Assembly (NCBI GenBank): GCA_944321685.1
Contig: CALUMH010000050.1
Span: 1 to 46,796 of the forward strand
Direction: 5' to 3'
DNA from: an uncultured Muribaculaceae bacterium
GTDB lineage: Bacteria > Bacteroidota > Bacteroidia > Bacteroidales > Muribaculaceae
Length of the DNA stretch: 46,796 nt
In this document: piece by piece, positions 34,691 to 44,435 of the stretch
How positions within the stretch are numbered: the stretch's first letter is position 1
How the letters are laid out: every line of letters starts with the position of its first letter
Made by a program: the position numbers and the translations under genes
The notes under the pieces: generated by a model
What the model was told of the DNA's origin: nothing
The model's database searches: none
Seen by the model: the letters and a program-made list of their open reading frames with translations, nothing else

Positions 34691-36090
34691 TTGTTGTTTG
34701 TCGCTATTATGTATATAGGGTTATACGTAAGTGGGAATTTGCCATCGACCGATTTGTAAGAATTTAAAAGATGTCTGAGCGCACTTCTCGGAACATTCTT
34801 TGTGCTTACTGAATTTACTCCTGTCGATTGTATATGTCGTAATACCTGCAAAGGAGAGTCGAACAACATAGTTTCACATTCCTCGCTTATCAAAACAATG
34901 TCAAAGTTACGTTTTATTTCGTTATTATACCAATTTGTACCTTTATAATTAAGTGATATTTTAACATAATCCTTAATTTCTTTCATATTGTTTGGCCCGA
35001 ATGTCGATATAACGAGTGCTCCATCGGGCTTGAGCCACTTGTGGATTTTCTCGAAAAACAATGGTAGATTTTCAAACCACTGTATTGCCGAGGATGATAA
35101 CACATAATCGAATGTATTGTCGGGAAATGAGAGGGTTTCGGCATCTTGTTCTATGAATTCATAATTAGTGATATTCAAGTTGAGTGTTATCGTAGGAATA
35201 TTGCATAAATCGTTTAATATTAATTTAGAGGGAAAAATTCGTGGCACATAAAGTTGTGTGAGGAAACCTGTTCCACATCCTATTTCAAGGATTGCAGCGT
35301 CTTGTTTTGTTCCGATTGATTTTTCCCATTTTTGATATAACGAAGTTGCTATATTACGTTGAATTACTGCATTACTGTCGTAGCCCGATTTAAAACTGTT
35401 GCTGAATTTTGTCTTTACCAATGTTTTATTGATGATATTTCGGCTTATCAGTTCTTCGAGGTTGGTGGGAAAGTGTGCTTCGGTTTCTTCTATTTCGATT
35501 GTTTCGCACAGCCCGTTCCATCCGTTTAATTGATTTTCAAACGGGAAAATAAGGTCGTTTTTTGAAATAATAACTTTATCCCAATTTTGAGGCGCATATT
35601 GCGGTGAGAAAGTTGAAGTTTCAATATTTACCAGTTCGTCATGTAGTGATTTTACTGATCGGCAGGGCAGATTAGCAGAGAATTTATGGAACTCATCGGT
35701 ATTGCGGCAGATGCGCCGATAAAATTTCATCATGGAGCGTTCCGATAAATTAGCAAGCGTGGCATTAAACATTGAATGAGGAATGCCGCGATTATCATCA
35801 ATCGGGAATTGAGTACCGTTTATTGCCATTTTAAATGCTATAGGCAAATTGTGATGCCGACCAATAAATTGTGATGCTGCAAAAATTCCAAATGACCATG
35901 CAATAAGGTATATATTCTGATAATTGCGGAATTGTAATACATCATCAATGTTGAAATTTACATATTCCCACACTACAGCCATATCGCATTCGGTATTGAT
36001 TGACCGGAATGGTGTGGCATCCATACCCCAGCCGGTGAAAAACAGAACCAAAGACTTGCTGCCATTATGTTTTAGAAATTCATATTTCAT
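34687..36090 (-). CDS. bioC: BioG-BioC fusion: pimeloyl-ACP methyl ester esterase and malonyl-ACP methyltransferase
   Basis: A 467-residue two-domain protein. Residues 1-215 are a BioG-type (DUF452) alpha/beta hydrolase (LVLFFTGWGMDATPF; nucleophile in IAWSFGIFAA, near residue 66; a late His in EAHFPTN). Residues 230-467 are a BioC-type SAM-dependent methyltransferase (AILEIGCGTGFLTQLYV motif I; FDYVLSSSAIQWFENL). BioC methylates malonyl-ACP to start pimelate assembly by fatty acid synthesis; BioG removes the methyl ester at the end. Both opening and closing steps are therefore in one chain. The gene overlaps bioF and bioD by four bases each. Confidence 0.9.
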   Translation of the reverse strand: MKYEFLKHNGSKSLVLFFTGWGMDATPFRSINTECDMAVVWEYVNFNIDDVLQFRNYQNIYLIAWSFGIFAASQFIGRHHNLPIAFKMAINGTQFPIDDNRGIPHSMFNATLANLSERSMMKFYRRICRNTDEFHKFSANLPCRSVKSLHDELVNIETSTFSPQYAPQNWDKVIISKNDLIFPFENQLNGWNGLCETIEIEETEAHFPTNLEELISRNIINKTLVKTKFSNSFKSGYDSNAVIQRNIATSLYQKWEKSIGTKQDAAILEIGCGTGFLTQLYVPRIFPSKLILNDLCNIPTITLNLNITNYEFIEQDAETLSFPDNTFDYVLSSSAIQWFENLPLFFEKIHKWLKPDGALVISTFGPNNMKEIKDYVKISLNYKGTNWYNNEIKRNFDIVLISEECETMLFDSPLQVLRHIQSTGVNSVSTKNVPRSALRHLLNSYKSVDGKFPLTYNPIYIIATNNK

Positions 36091-37214
36091 AGCAGTTCTT
36101 TCAATTTATTGATTAATGTGTCGATGGTTTCATAATCAAGGCCGGCATTCAGACTGAAGCGTATGCGTTCGGTTCCGACGGGAACAGTCGGTGTGCGTAT
36201 GGGGAGAGCTATATAACCAATGTCAAGAAGATGTTGTGACAATTCCAATACTTTATGCGAATTCCCGATAATGAGAGGAATTATTTGCGATGTGCTGTTA
36301 CTTGCGTAACCAATCGATGCAAAGAAATTGTTTAACAGCTTGCTTATTTTATGCAAGTGCTTGCGCTCGTTGTCCATATCGACAATTTGTTCAATCATAA
36401 ATTGTGACCATTTGCAGTTGACGGGTGGGAACACAGTCGAAAAAATAAAACTGCGAGCCGAGTTGATCAAGTAATTTTTAACATCGGCATCGGTCACTGC
36501 AAATGCTCCTACCGAAGCGCCTGCTTTGCCAAGTGTGCCTATTATGACATCAATATTATTTATCAAGTCGAAGTGCTCGGTTAAACCTAATCCTTTTTTG
36601 CCATATATACCGAAACCATGTGCTTCGTCGATATATAACTTTACTTCAGGGTATTCTTTTTTTATTTCAACAAGTTTGGGAATGTCGCAAATATCTCCAT
36701 CCATGCTGAATACCGACTCGGTAACAACCAATATTTCGTGATATTGTGTGTGATGAATTTTAATCAGATTGCGTAAATGTTCAAGGTCGTTATGCTTGAA
36801 ACGTATGAATTTTGCACGTGAAAGAATTATGCCATCAATTATGCTTGCATGTACGAGCTTGTCGCATAATATAAGTGTGTTTTTATCACATAAGGCCGGA
36901 ATAATGCCGCAGTTGGCATGGTAACCGCTATTGAAAAGCAGTACATCACGGTCATATAAATCACCAAGAAAATGCTCAAGGTTTATGTAACATTGTTGTG
37001 TTATAGACAATAAACGCGATGCCGATGATGTCATGGCGACCTCATCTTGGCAATTTTCATTTATGAATTTATTAATCAAATCTTGCCTATTTGCAAGGCC
37101 CAAATAATCATTTGAAGAAAGATCTATTAATTTTTTATGGGATAAATCGGCGCGTAATGTTCGTAAATTCCCGTTTTTTTGCAAAACCTTAAGATGGTCG
37201 GCGATATTATTCAT
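36087..37214 (-). CDS. bioF: 8-amino-7-oxononanoate synthase BioF
   Basis: A 375-residue PLP enzyme of the alpha-oxoamine synthase family that condenses pimeloyl-ACP with L-alanine. Recognisable parts are [14 protein letters not shown] (about 30-43), [10 protein letters not shown] near 95, [10 protein letters not shown] near 197 and the PLP lysine in [13 protein letters not shown] near 227-239. The length is normal for BioF. It overlaps bioA by eight bases and the BioG-BioC gene by four. Confidence 0.93.
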   Translation of the reverse strand: MNNIADHLKVLQKNGNLRTLRADLSHKKLIDLSSNDYLGLANRQDLINKFINENCQDEVAMTSSASRLLSITQQCYINLEHFLGDLYDRDVLLFNSGYHANCGIIPALCDKNTLILCDKLVHASIIDGIILSRAKFIRFKHNDLEHLRNLIKIHHTQYHEILVVTESVFSMDGDICDIPKLVEIKKEYPEVKLYIDEAHGFGIYGKKGLGLTEHFDLINNIDVIIGTLGKAGASVGAFAVTDADVKNYLINSARSFIFSTVFPPVNCKWSQFMIEQIVDMDNERKHLHKISKLLNNFFASIGYASNSTSQIIPLIIGNSHKVLELSQHLLDIGYIALPIRTPTVPVGTERIRFSLNAGLDYETIDTLINKLKELL

Positions 37215-38484
37215 TTGGAGCTATAATTTCCAGTAATTGTGTTATGAGTGTATCTAATTCACTGTCGTTGATTATGAATGGCGGCATAATGTAAACCAAA
37301 CGGTCGAAAGGCCTGATCCAAATACCGCGATTTACACATTGCTCTTGGATTGCGGCAAGATTAACCGGAGAATTCATTTCGATTACACCTATTGCTCCCA
37401 AGATACGGACATCGGCAACGTTTGAATAATTACGTGCGGGTGCCATTTTGTATTTCATTGTTTGTTCAATGTGTTTAACCTTCTCCTGCCAATTGTTGGC
37501 AAGCAGCAGTTTGACCGAAGCCAACGACACTGCACAAGCAAGGGGATTGCCCATAAATGTGGGGCCATGCATCATCACTCCGGCTGCGCCGCGGGATATG
37601 GTGTCGGCAACATCGCGTGTGGTTGCGACGGCACTCATTGTCATGTATCCCCCCGTAAGCGCTTTTCCTATGCACATTATATCGGGCATCACATTGGCAT
37701 GTTGCCAAGCGAATAGTCGCCCTGTGCGACCAAAACCGGTAGCAATTTCGTCAAAAATAAGGTATATGTCATATTTATCGCATAGTTGTCTGGCTTTCAC
37801 TAAATAATTAGGATGGTAAAATCTCATGCCTCCGGCACCTTGAACTATCGGTTCAAGAATTAATCCTGCGATATCGTCATGGTGTTCGGTGATTATTTGT
37901 TCTAATTCGTTGGTGCTATTATCATTCCATTTGTCATAAAACAGACATGATGGGGCAGGCGCAAAATATCGCACATTCAATGCCGGGCCAAAAAGGCTGT
38001 GCATACCTGTGACAGGGTCACACACCGACATTGCATTCCAAGTATCGCCATGGTAGCCCGACCGTATAGTAACAAAATTAGTTTTTTGTGTGGAATTATA
38101 TTTGCTTATACTTGCTTGCATTGCCATTTTCATGGCAACCTCAACTGCGACCGAACCTGAGTCGGCATAAAAAATGTTGTTCATGTTGGGTGGCAAAATC
38201 GACAACAATAATTTGCCAAGTTCTATTGCCGGTGTGTGCGTCAGTCCACCGAACATTACATGAGCCATATGGTCGATTTGTTCTTTCACCGCACGGTTTA
38301 GTACAGGGTTGTTGTAGCCATGTACGGCAGCCCACCATGACGACATTCCGTCGATTAGTTCGGTTCCGTCTTCCAATATCAATTTTACGCCATGAGCCGA
38401 TTTTACTTTATAGGTTGGTAATGGGTCGATGGTTGATGTATATGGATGCCACAAGTGGTCGTGGTCGAATTGGTCGAAGTTCAT
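37207..38484 (-). CDS. bioA: Adenosylmethionine-8-amino-7-oxononanoate aminotransferase BioA
   Basis: A 425-residue class III aminotransferase that uses S-adenosylmethionine as amino donor to make 7,8-diaminopelargonate. Family-specific features are HLWHPYTS at the N-terminus, [16 protein letters not shown] near 44-59, the metal/PLP Asp in [14 protein letters not shown], and the PLP lysine in [11 protein letters not shown] (near 284). It is the first bio gene, starting 11 bases after the dnaG stop, so biotin genes are apparently read from the dnaG promoter or from one inside dnaG. bioB is not in the window. Confidence 0.95.
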   Translation of the reverse strand: MNFDQFDHDHLWHPYTSTIDPLPTYKVKSAHGVKLILEDGTELIDGMSSWWAAVHGYNNPVLNRAVKEQIDHMAHVMFGGLTHTPAIELGKLLLSILPPNMNNIFYADSGSVAVEVAMKMAMQASISKYNSTQKTNFVTIRSGYHGDTWNAMSVCDPVTGMHSLFGPALNVRYFAPAPSCLFYDKWNDNSTNELEQIITEHHDDIAGLILEPIVQGAGGMRFYHPNYLVKARQLCDKYDIYLIFDEIATGFGRTGRLFAWQHANVMPDIMCIGKALTGGYMTMSAVATTRDVADTISRGAAGVMMHGPTFMGNPLACAVSLASVKLLLANNWQEKVKHIEQTMKYKMAPARNYSNVADVRILGAIGVIEMNSPVNLAAIQEQCVNRGIWIRPFDRLVYIMPPFIINDSELDTLITQLLEIIAPNE

Positions 38485-38495
38485 ATATTTGCAGT

Positions 38496-40664
38496 TTAAA
38501 TTTTAGGATTTACCACCCTGTCTCCAAGATACTTGGCGAGTTGAGATCGCAATAAGAAAAGTTCTTGCATACGTTTCAGTAATGCGGTCTCTGTTTCGGG
38601 TGCAATATCGTTGGTTGAATTCAGTTGTTTTTGAATGTCCTTTATTTGACACAATATTAGAGCCGATTTCCAATTATATATAGCTTCGGGGATAAGGACT
38701 GTAAGTTTGTCAAACTCGGTTTTCAGCTTGGAAAATTTGCTATGTATTTTGCTTAAATGGTGTTTCTCGCTGACGAGTTTAATGGCGACTTGCCTGATAT
38801 CATCATATTGGCAAGAGCACAGAGCCTTTTCAAGGTAATTATTCCTGAATATTATGCTTTGTTCCTTTTTTAATTGTTCAATTTCATTGTTGAGTCGTTC
38901 TTCTCGTTGCTTTATTTCGTCAAGGCTTTGGCATTCCCGGCTGATTGCGGCAATTTCTATATTGTGCCGTTCCTGGCATTCATTGTTTAATGTATCGGTG
39001 AATTGTTGCAGTGCAGTATAAAAATCGTTTAGCATACTACACGACATGTCAAAAATTTTAGCAAAAATATCATTTGAAAATTTTATATTATCCATCGATA
39101 ATTCATTATCAACGTATTCAAGCAACGTGAGGCGCATTGGATTTCCTTGAATGTCGATTGAATCGCAGAAATCGCTCATTCCATATTTCAAGATGTATTT
39201 TATTACGGTTTCTTCATGTGGATACAGCAGTTTGGAGTGATCATCATCATCGGCTTGCTGCGATTGCCTTTGCAGTGTGGCAGAAGGAGCATTGTGCTCG
39301 ATTTCGGCTTGTCGCTGGGTACTTTGAATTGTGTCGGACCCGCTTTTTTGATATGATTTTTTACGGGCTTCGATAATGTTTTTTTCGACTGCATTTTTTA
39401 ATACCTGTTCATCAATGTCAAGCAATCGGCTGCACTCTTGTGTATAAACCGAGCGATTTATCGGGAATGGGATAACCGAAATGGATTTTACGACATCGGT
39501 TATTACTTCCGACCGTTTTATGGGGTCGTTTTCGCAACCTTGCAATAATATGCGTATTTTGAACCGGATGAAGTCTTCTTCGTGCGCATCGATAAATTGC
39601 TGTATTTCGGTCGATGAATGTTTGCGTGAAAAACTGTCAGGGTCATCTCCGTCGGGTAATAGCAGGACTTTTATATTAAGGCCTTCGGCAAGTAACAAAT
39701 CAATACTTCGTAACGATGCTTTTATTCCCGCCGAATCTCCATCATATAGTACTGTAATATTATCGGTAAACCGATGTATGAGCCTGATTTGACCTTCGGT
39801 AAGCGAAGTCCCCGAAGATGCAACTGTGTTTTCAAATCCCGACTGATGCATTGAAATTACATCGGCATATCCTTCAACCAAGAAACATTTGTCAAGTTTG
39901 GTTATTGCGTGTTTTGCCTGATATAACCCATATAATTCGTTGCTTTTTTTATATATGAGCGACTCGGGTGAATTTACATATTTTGCTTTATCGTGTTTAA
40001 GTGTGCGTCCGCCGAAGGCTATGATTTTTCCTGCCAGGTTTTGAACAGGAAACATAACCCGCCCGCGAAACCTGTCATAACCTGAACCATTATTGTCGGC
40101 AATACACAGACCTGTTTCAAACAGGTACTTTGAATTAAAACCTTTTGTGGTTAGGGTTTCGTATAAGTCGTTACGCTTGTCGAGCGAATAACCAAGGTGG
40201 AAACGACGTATCATTTGCTCGGAAAATCCTCGTTCGTTGAAGTAGGAGAGACCGATGTCGCGACCTTCTTCTGTATCAAACAAATTATGCTCGAAGTGCG
40301 CGTTGGCATTTTCATTGACTATAAGCATACTTTCTCGATCGGACTGTTCTGCTTTCTCTTCATCGGTAAGCTCACGTTCGTGGATTTCGATGTGGTATTT
40401 GTTTGCCAAATATTTAAGAGCTTCATAATATGATAGCTGTTCGTGTTCCATTATGAAGTTTACAGGACTTCCGCCTTTCCCACAACTGAAGCAGTGGCAT
40501 ATTCCCTTGGCGCGCGAAACACTAAACGACGGCGTTTTTTCGTTATGGAAAGGGCAAAGGCCGACATAGTTAGCTCCGCGCCGTTTAAGGCTTACGAAAT
40601 CGGAAACTACGTCAACAATATCGGCGGCATCGAGAATTTGTGCAACTGTGGCTTTATCAATCAT
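38496..40664 (-). CDS. dnaG: DNA primase DnaG
   Basis: A 722-residue replicative primase that makes RNA primers for lagging-strand synthesis. The N-terminal CHC2-type zinc finger is at about 38-66 ([21 protein letters not shown]). The RNA polymerase core follows, with the TOPRIM domain motifs [12 protein letters not shown] (about 262-273) and [13 protein letters not shown] (about 308-320). The C-terminal helicase-interaction region is longer than usual and very charged, with a predicted coiled coil at about 590-640 ([20 protein letters not shown]). It appears to head the long run through the bio genes to the small membrane protein. Confidence 0.96.
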   Translation of the reverse strand: MIDKATVAQILDAADIVDVVSDFVSLKRRGANYVGLCPFHNEKTPSFSVSRAKGICHCFSCGKGGSPVNFIMEHEQLSYYEALKYLANKYHIEIHERELTDEEKAEQSDRESMLIVNENANAHFEHNLFDTEEGRDIGLSYFNERGFSEQMIRRFHLGYSLDKRNDLYETLTTKGFNSKYLFETGLCIADNNGSGYDRFRGRVMFPVQNLAGKIIAFGGRTLKHDKAKYVNSPESLIYKKSNELYGLYQAKHAITKLDKCFLVEGYADVISMHQSGFENTVASSGTSLTEGQIRLIHRFTDNITVLYDGDSAGIKASLRSIDLLLAEGLNIKVLLLPDGDDPDSFSRKHSSTEIQQFIDAHEEDFIRFKIRILLQGCENDPIKRSEVITDVVKSISVIPFPINRSVYTQECSRLLDIDEQVLKNAVEKNIIEARKKSYQKSGSDTIQSTQRQAEIEHNAPSATLQRQSQQADDDDHSKLLYPHEETVIKYILKYGMSDFCDSIDIQGNPMRLTLLEYVDNELSMDNIKFSNDIFAKIFDMSCSMLNDFYTALQQFTDTLNNECQERHNIEIAAISRECQSLDEIKQREERLNNEIEQLKKEQSIIFRNNYLEKALCSCQYDDIRQVAIKLVSEKHHLSKIHSKFSKLKTEFDKLTVLIPEAIYNWKSALILCQIKDIQKQLNSTNDIAPETETALLKRMQELFLLRSQLAKYLGDRVVNPKI

Positions 40665-40687
40665 TCGACCAAAAAATTTAGCGAATG

Positions 40688-40695
40688 CGAAGTTA
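40688..40695 (-). promoter_or_regulatory. Possible promoter box for dnaG
   Basis: TAACTTCG on the minus strand has one mismatch to TAnnTTTG and lies 24 bases before dnaG. A TTTTG 22 bases upstream is in the tail of the preceding terminator. Confidence 0.4.
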
Positions 40696-40719
40696 ATAAT
40701 AATATCGCTACATAATTCA

Positions 40720-40761
40720 AAAGCCTGCTTAAAATCTTATAATGCAAGATTAAGCAGGCTT
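40720..40761 (-). terminator. Terminator between the WecA-like gene and dnaG
   Basis: AAGCCTGCTTAA-type arms at 40720-40738 and 40746-40761 form a long stem with a small bulge, ending in TTTTG on the minus strand. It lies 27 bases after the transferase gene's stop. Confidence 0.65.
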
Positions 40762-40787
40762 ATGTCGTTGTTATATTTATTTGTCGA

Positions 40788-41906
40788 TTAAAAATCGACG
40801 TTATGACTGTGAATTTTTCGTGTAAGCCACATATTCATGAGTGTCCAAATGACAATGTCGGCAACGAGCAGAATATTTATGTCGATGTATTTAGAGAAAT
40901 ATATGTTTAATATACTGAAAATTGCCGATATTGTAACTATTGAAATCATCGCCGGACGCTGTTGCATACCTATTGCCAATAATTTATGATGAATATGACT
41001 TTTATCGGGCATGAATGGGTTTTGCTTTTTCCTCAAGCGATGGATAAATACTCTTACGACATCGAAACATGGGATTATTAAAGGAGCAAATGCTGTAACC
41101 ATTACTTTCCCTGCTTCTCCATTGGGAATGGAACCTGAAGTTATCAGTTTAATCGACAGGTAACTCAGCAATATACCAATGGTTAAACTGCCTGTATCGC
41201 CCATGAAAATTTTCTTTTCTTTTTCGGCATTGCCGAATACGTTATAGTAAAAAAACGGGATAAGCACACCCCATGTGGCGAAAGCTATCATGGCGTGCAG
41301 ATATTGGTGATGCACGATGAATGCCGAGCCATAAATGAATATAGCCACACTACTCAGGCCGGAAGCCAGTCCGTCGATACCATCAATAAGGTTTATGGCA
41401 TTGGATATGAATACAACAAGCAGCACGGTAAGTGGATAACCTATGTATTTTGGAATCTCATGCACACCGAGTATCCCGTCAAGATTATTGACCCATACGC
41501 CGCCGCAAATCAACATGATTGCGCATATTATTTGAACGACAAATTTTGCCCGGTACTTAACACCTATCAGGTCATCGGCTATGCCCACCAAATATAATGT
41601 GAGCACGGCGCAATACAAAAATAAAATTTCAGGTAAAAGTCCGGCAACAAACATTTCTTTTAATTGCGCGCCATTCCCCGTAATTATATCTATGCCTAAC
41701 GCCAAGCACACCGAGAATAATATTACCGGCTTGAACGCTATACCACCGAGCCTGGGAACACTGCTATGGTGTATTTTCCTTGCATCGGGAACGTCAAATA
41801 GTTTCTTGCGGAAAGAAATTAGCAGTATCTTAGGAATTATAATACCGCTGAATATCACAGCACAAACGAGTACTAATATATAATTTAAAATCCAAAACAA
41901 TGACAT
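40788..41906 (-). CDS. MraY/WecA-family undecaprenyl-phosphate sugar-phosphate transferase
   Basis: A 372-residue polytopic membrane enzyme with about ten to eleven transmembrane helices. It transfers an N-acetylhexosamine 1-phosphate to undecaprenyl phosphate to start a surface polysaccharide. The catalytic and Mg-binding motifs are present: VGIADDLIGVKYRAK (near 107-121), NAINLIDGIDGLASG (about 165-179), GDTGSL (about 229-234) and the histidine-rich PDKSHIHHKLL near 302-312, which marks the WecA/TagO side of the family rather than MraY. The exact sugar is not readable from sequence. It is monocistronic, with a good promoter about 170 bases upstream. Confidence 0.9.
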   Translation of the reverse strand: MSLFWILNYILVLVCAVIFSGIIIPKILLISFRKKLFDVPDARKIHHSSVPRLGGIAFKPVILFSVCLALGIDIITGNGAQLKEMFVAGLLPEILFLYCAVLTLYLVGIADDLIGVKYRAKFVVQIICAIMLICGGVWVNNLDGILGVHEIPKYIGYPLTVLLVVFISNAINLIDGIDGLASGLSSVAIFIYGSAFIVHHQYLHAMIAFATWGVLIPFFYYNVFGNAEKEKKIFMGDTGSLTIGILLSYLSIKLITSGSIPNGEAGKVMVTAFAPLIIPCFDVVRVFIHRLRKKQNPFMPDKSHIHHKLLAIGMQQRPAMISIVTISAIFSILNIYFSKYIDINILLVADIVIWTLMNMWLTRKIHSHNVDF

Positions 41907-42076
41907 AGCCTTGCATTTAAGTTATTGGAATAATATGTTTTACTAAATTTATGTCCCTAAGGCATATTGGTGTTATTCAAGAAATTTTATCCACACGATA
42001 ATAGCCCGTTAAAGGGTGCGTTTTTGTTTTTATTCATACCATTGCATTGTAATTACGATAGATGCAATTTGATGCA

Positions 42077-42107
42077 CAAAAGTATGCAAAAAATTGTGCA
42101 TATCCAA
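42077..42107 (-). promoter_or_regulatory. Promoter of the WecA-like gene
   Basis: TTG (42105-42107), 20 bases and TACTTTTG (42077-42084) on the minus strand. The box overlaps two short inverted repeats, TGCACAA/TTGTGCA (42073-42079, 42094-42100) and TATGCA/TGCATA (42083-42088, 42097-42102), which could be an operator. The predicted leader is about 165 bases. Confidence 0.6.
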
Positions 42108-42122
42108 TAAAATCGACATTTT

Positions 42123-44423
42123 TTATTTTAAAAATTTCGGGGCAAAAAGCAAAATGCCAAAATTTATGCCGAAGTTCCAATTGCGTGCCGGGTAGCTCAG
42201 GTAGTTGCAGTAGATGCTTAAAGCGGCAAATTGGAAATTATATATCAATGACGCTTCTCCCATGTAATCGAGCCGTTTAAACCATCCGCCATAAAATGGA
42301 GTATGATTGACAGTTTCTTTGATTTTTCGAACAGGAGCAAAAGCATAAAACTCGGTACGAAATTGTAAATTGTCGGTAATTGTCCAAATAGGTAATAACC
42401 CTGCTGCTGCATAAGAATTGCTGCGGAACGCAGTGTTGAAATAGTTTTGTGTTGATGGTGTGGGCGTGAAAGCATTAGCTTGTACTTGCAAAGCTGTGTA
42501 ATTGGCACCGAGGGGACGGGTAGATGCAACGGCATCAACTTTAAACCCAAAGGTAAATCGATTTGACGTATTAACGTATTTCTCCCATTTCAGTTTGCCT
42601 TGAATCCATCCCGAGGATTCGCTTCCTGTTGTGGATGTCTCGTTTGCGGCAATTTCATTTTGCCGATATGAATTACTTCCATACACGCCGGCAATCGAAA
42701 CTTCTAACCGGTTACCAGATGTCGGATATAATTCATGGTTAAGTGTATTATTGGTAAATGATGCTTCAAATTGGCCTAATTTGTAATGAGCCTCATCTTG
42801 TTTCGTATTGGAAAAATCAACTTCATTACTTTGATAAAACTTGTCGTCTAAATGTGCATATCCGACCGACAGTTCAAATTTAGAACGCCGTCCGATAGCA
42901 ACCAAATATTTAAGGCGGATATATTTCTCATAATTTATTATGAAAGTAGGTAGTTCGCTTTCATAAAACAAAACATCGTTTTCATAGAATTTTTGTTTGG
43001 ACATAACGCCTTCGAGTTTCAGGCATGATGGAGTAGCCGTTTTAAGGGCAATTTTTGCCGATAAGGCTCCTGCATAATAACTTTGGCCTATCCAACCTTG
43101 CAGGCTTGCATCAAATGAATTGTAGCTTAATGTATTATAATTGGCCGACAGGAATATCATGCTGTTGGTTGATGAGCTTAACCACCCACCTACACCAGCC
43201 GATAGCGGTTCTTTCATGTCGGCTCTCAATTTAAGATCAAACATTTTATTCCGTGGATTATAGGTGGCTTCAGGAACAAAATCGTTAAGTTTCCCGCTTG
43301 AAATGGCGCGGTAATATGCTGTTTGGGCATCGTTTATGCTGATGGTATCGTTGCCGTCTTTGACGAAAAGGCTGCTCAAATAATCATTTTGCCGTCGGCT
43401 GCCACCAGTTACTGTTACACTGCCGAAAGAAACTTTGGGGGTGTGGCTTTTGAATATTGACCGCGACAATTGCCTAGATGCTTTCATTGTGCGTTTTTTT
43501 GTGCTGCATTTAATTGAATCAATCATTTGCATGGCACGATCATATCCACGTTTATATATCATATCGGCTTTGGGAAAGTCAAGTATATTGAATTCCTTCA
43601 ACGCAATATCAATTTTTATCCCTTCTCCGTCGGTAATGTCGGTAAAATTGTTTTGGACAATCATGCTTTGCACCTGCTTTATTATATTGTCCATGTCGGT
43701 TTCTGGTTCGCCTGCATTTACATCGACGCCGATAATGAAATCGGGTGAAAATTCTTCACGCATAACATCTACAGGAAAATTTTCATATATGCCGCCATCA
43801 AACACAGGAACGCTGTCGATATATTGAGGCTTATATACCAAGGGGAAACTCATTGATGCCCTAATGGCAACTCCAAGACTGCCATCTTTTAGTACCAATT
43901 TGCGCTTATGGAACACATCGGAAGCTACACATCTGAAAGGAACATATAACTTGTCGAAGTCTCCGACGCATTGGGCTGTGTAAGGTGAGAATAGTTCCAT
44001 AAAGGCAAAATTCATTGGCAGCGGATTAATAAGACTTGATGGCAATATGTTGGCTTTCACGGTCGAAGAGTCGGCATTGCCGAAATTTATATGAAACATG
44101 GCAGGAGTCGGCTCTTTTTTGTCGAAATAGTATGTGAGATTGTTGTTGATGGTTCCGGTTGACCAGTCGGCAAAACCATCGGATTTTATAAGTTCAAGCA
44201 TCTCTTGAGGCGAGTATCCGGCAGCATATAACCCACCTATTATGGCACCCATCGATGTGCCCGTTATGTAATCAATAGGAATATCGTTATCTTCCAAAGC
44301 TTGGATTACACCTATGTGGGCGATCCCCTTGGCCCCGCCGCCACTAAGCACAAGGCCGATACTTTCGGCCTTGGCTGCGAATGCAATCCAAACGGATAAT
44401 AATATAATTCCTATTTTTTTCAT
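42123..44423 (-). CDS. Patatin-like phospholipase with BamA-like outer-membrane barrel
   Basis: A 766-residue outer-membrane protein. A signal peptide (1-19, ending AKA) is followed by a patatin domain (about 22-310) with the oxyanion loop SGGGAKG, the nucleophile elbow GTSMG (about 55-59) and the catalytic Asp in VFDGGIYENFPVDV (Ser-Asp dyad). Residues about 330-400 look like one POTRA domain, and the rest is a 16-stranded barrel of the Omp85/bacterial surface antigen type ending in an aromatic-rich C-terminus. The plan matches the PlpD type, in which a lipase is carried or held by its own barrel. It starts 12 bases after serB and is probably co-transcribed. Confidence 0.88.
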   Translation of the reverse strand: MKKIGIILLSVWIAFAAKAESIGLVLSGGGAKGIAHIGVIQALEDNDIPIDYITGTSMGAIIGGLYAAGYSPQEMLELIKSDGFADWSTGTINNNLTYYFDKKEPTPAMFHINFGNADSSTVKANILPSSLINPLPMNFAFMELFSPYTAQCVGDFDKLYVPFRCVASDVFHKRKLVLKDGSLGVAIRASMSFPLVYKPQYIDSVPVFDGGIYENFPVDVMREEFSPDFIIGVDVNAGEPETDMDNIIKQVQSMIVQNNFTDITDGEGIKIDIALKEFNILDFPKADMIYKRGYDRAMQMIDSIKCSTKKRTMKASRQLSRSIFKSHTPKVSFGSVTVTGGSRRQNDYLSSLFVKDGNDTISINDAQTAYYRAISSGKLNDFVPEATYNPRNKMFDLKLRADMKEPLSAGVGGWLSSSTNSMIFLSANYNTLSYNSFDASLQGWIGQSYYAGALSAKIALKTATPSCLKLEGVMSKQKFYENDVLFYESELPTFIINYEKYIRLKYLVAIGRRSKFELSVGYAHLDDKFYQSNEVDFSNTKQDEAHYKLGQFEASFTNNTLNHELYPTSGNRLEVSIAGVYGSNSYRQNEIAANETSTTGSESSGWIQGKLKWEKYVNTSNRFTFGFKVDAVASTRPLGANYTALQVQANAFTPTPSTQNYFNTAFRSNSYAAAGLLPIWTITDNLQFRTEFYAFAPVRKIKETVNHTPFYGGWFKRLDYMGEASLIYNFQFAALSIYCNYLSYPARNWNFGINFGILLFAPKFLK

Positions 44424-44435
44424 TATTGAAATAAA

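Noticed and set aside
38496..40664. Possible frameshift or fusion in the long C-terminus of dnaG
   Set aside because: The frame is continuous and the extra length is a charged coiled-coil region, consistent with variable primase C-termini.
41987..41995. A perfect DnaA box (TTATCCACA)
   Set aside because: Only one copy is present, with no cluster, no dnaA or dnaN and no AT-rich unwinding element arranged around it, so an origin is not supported.
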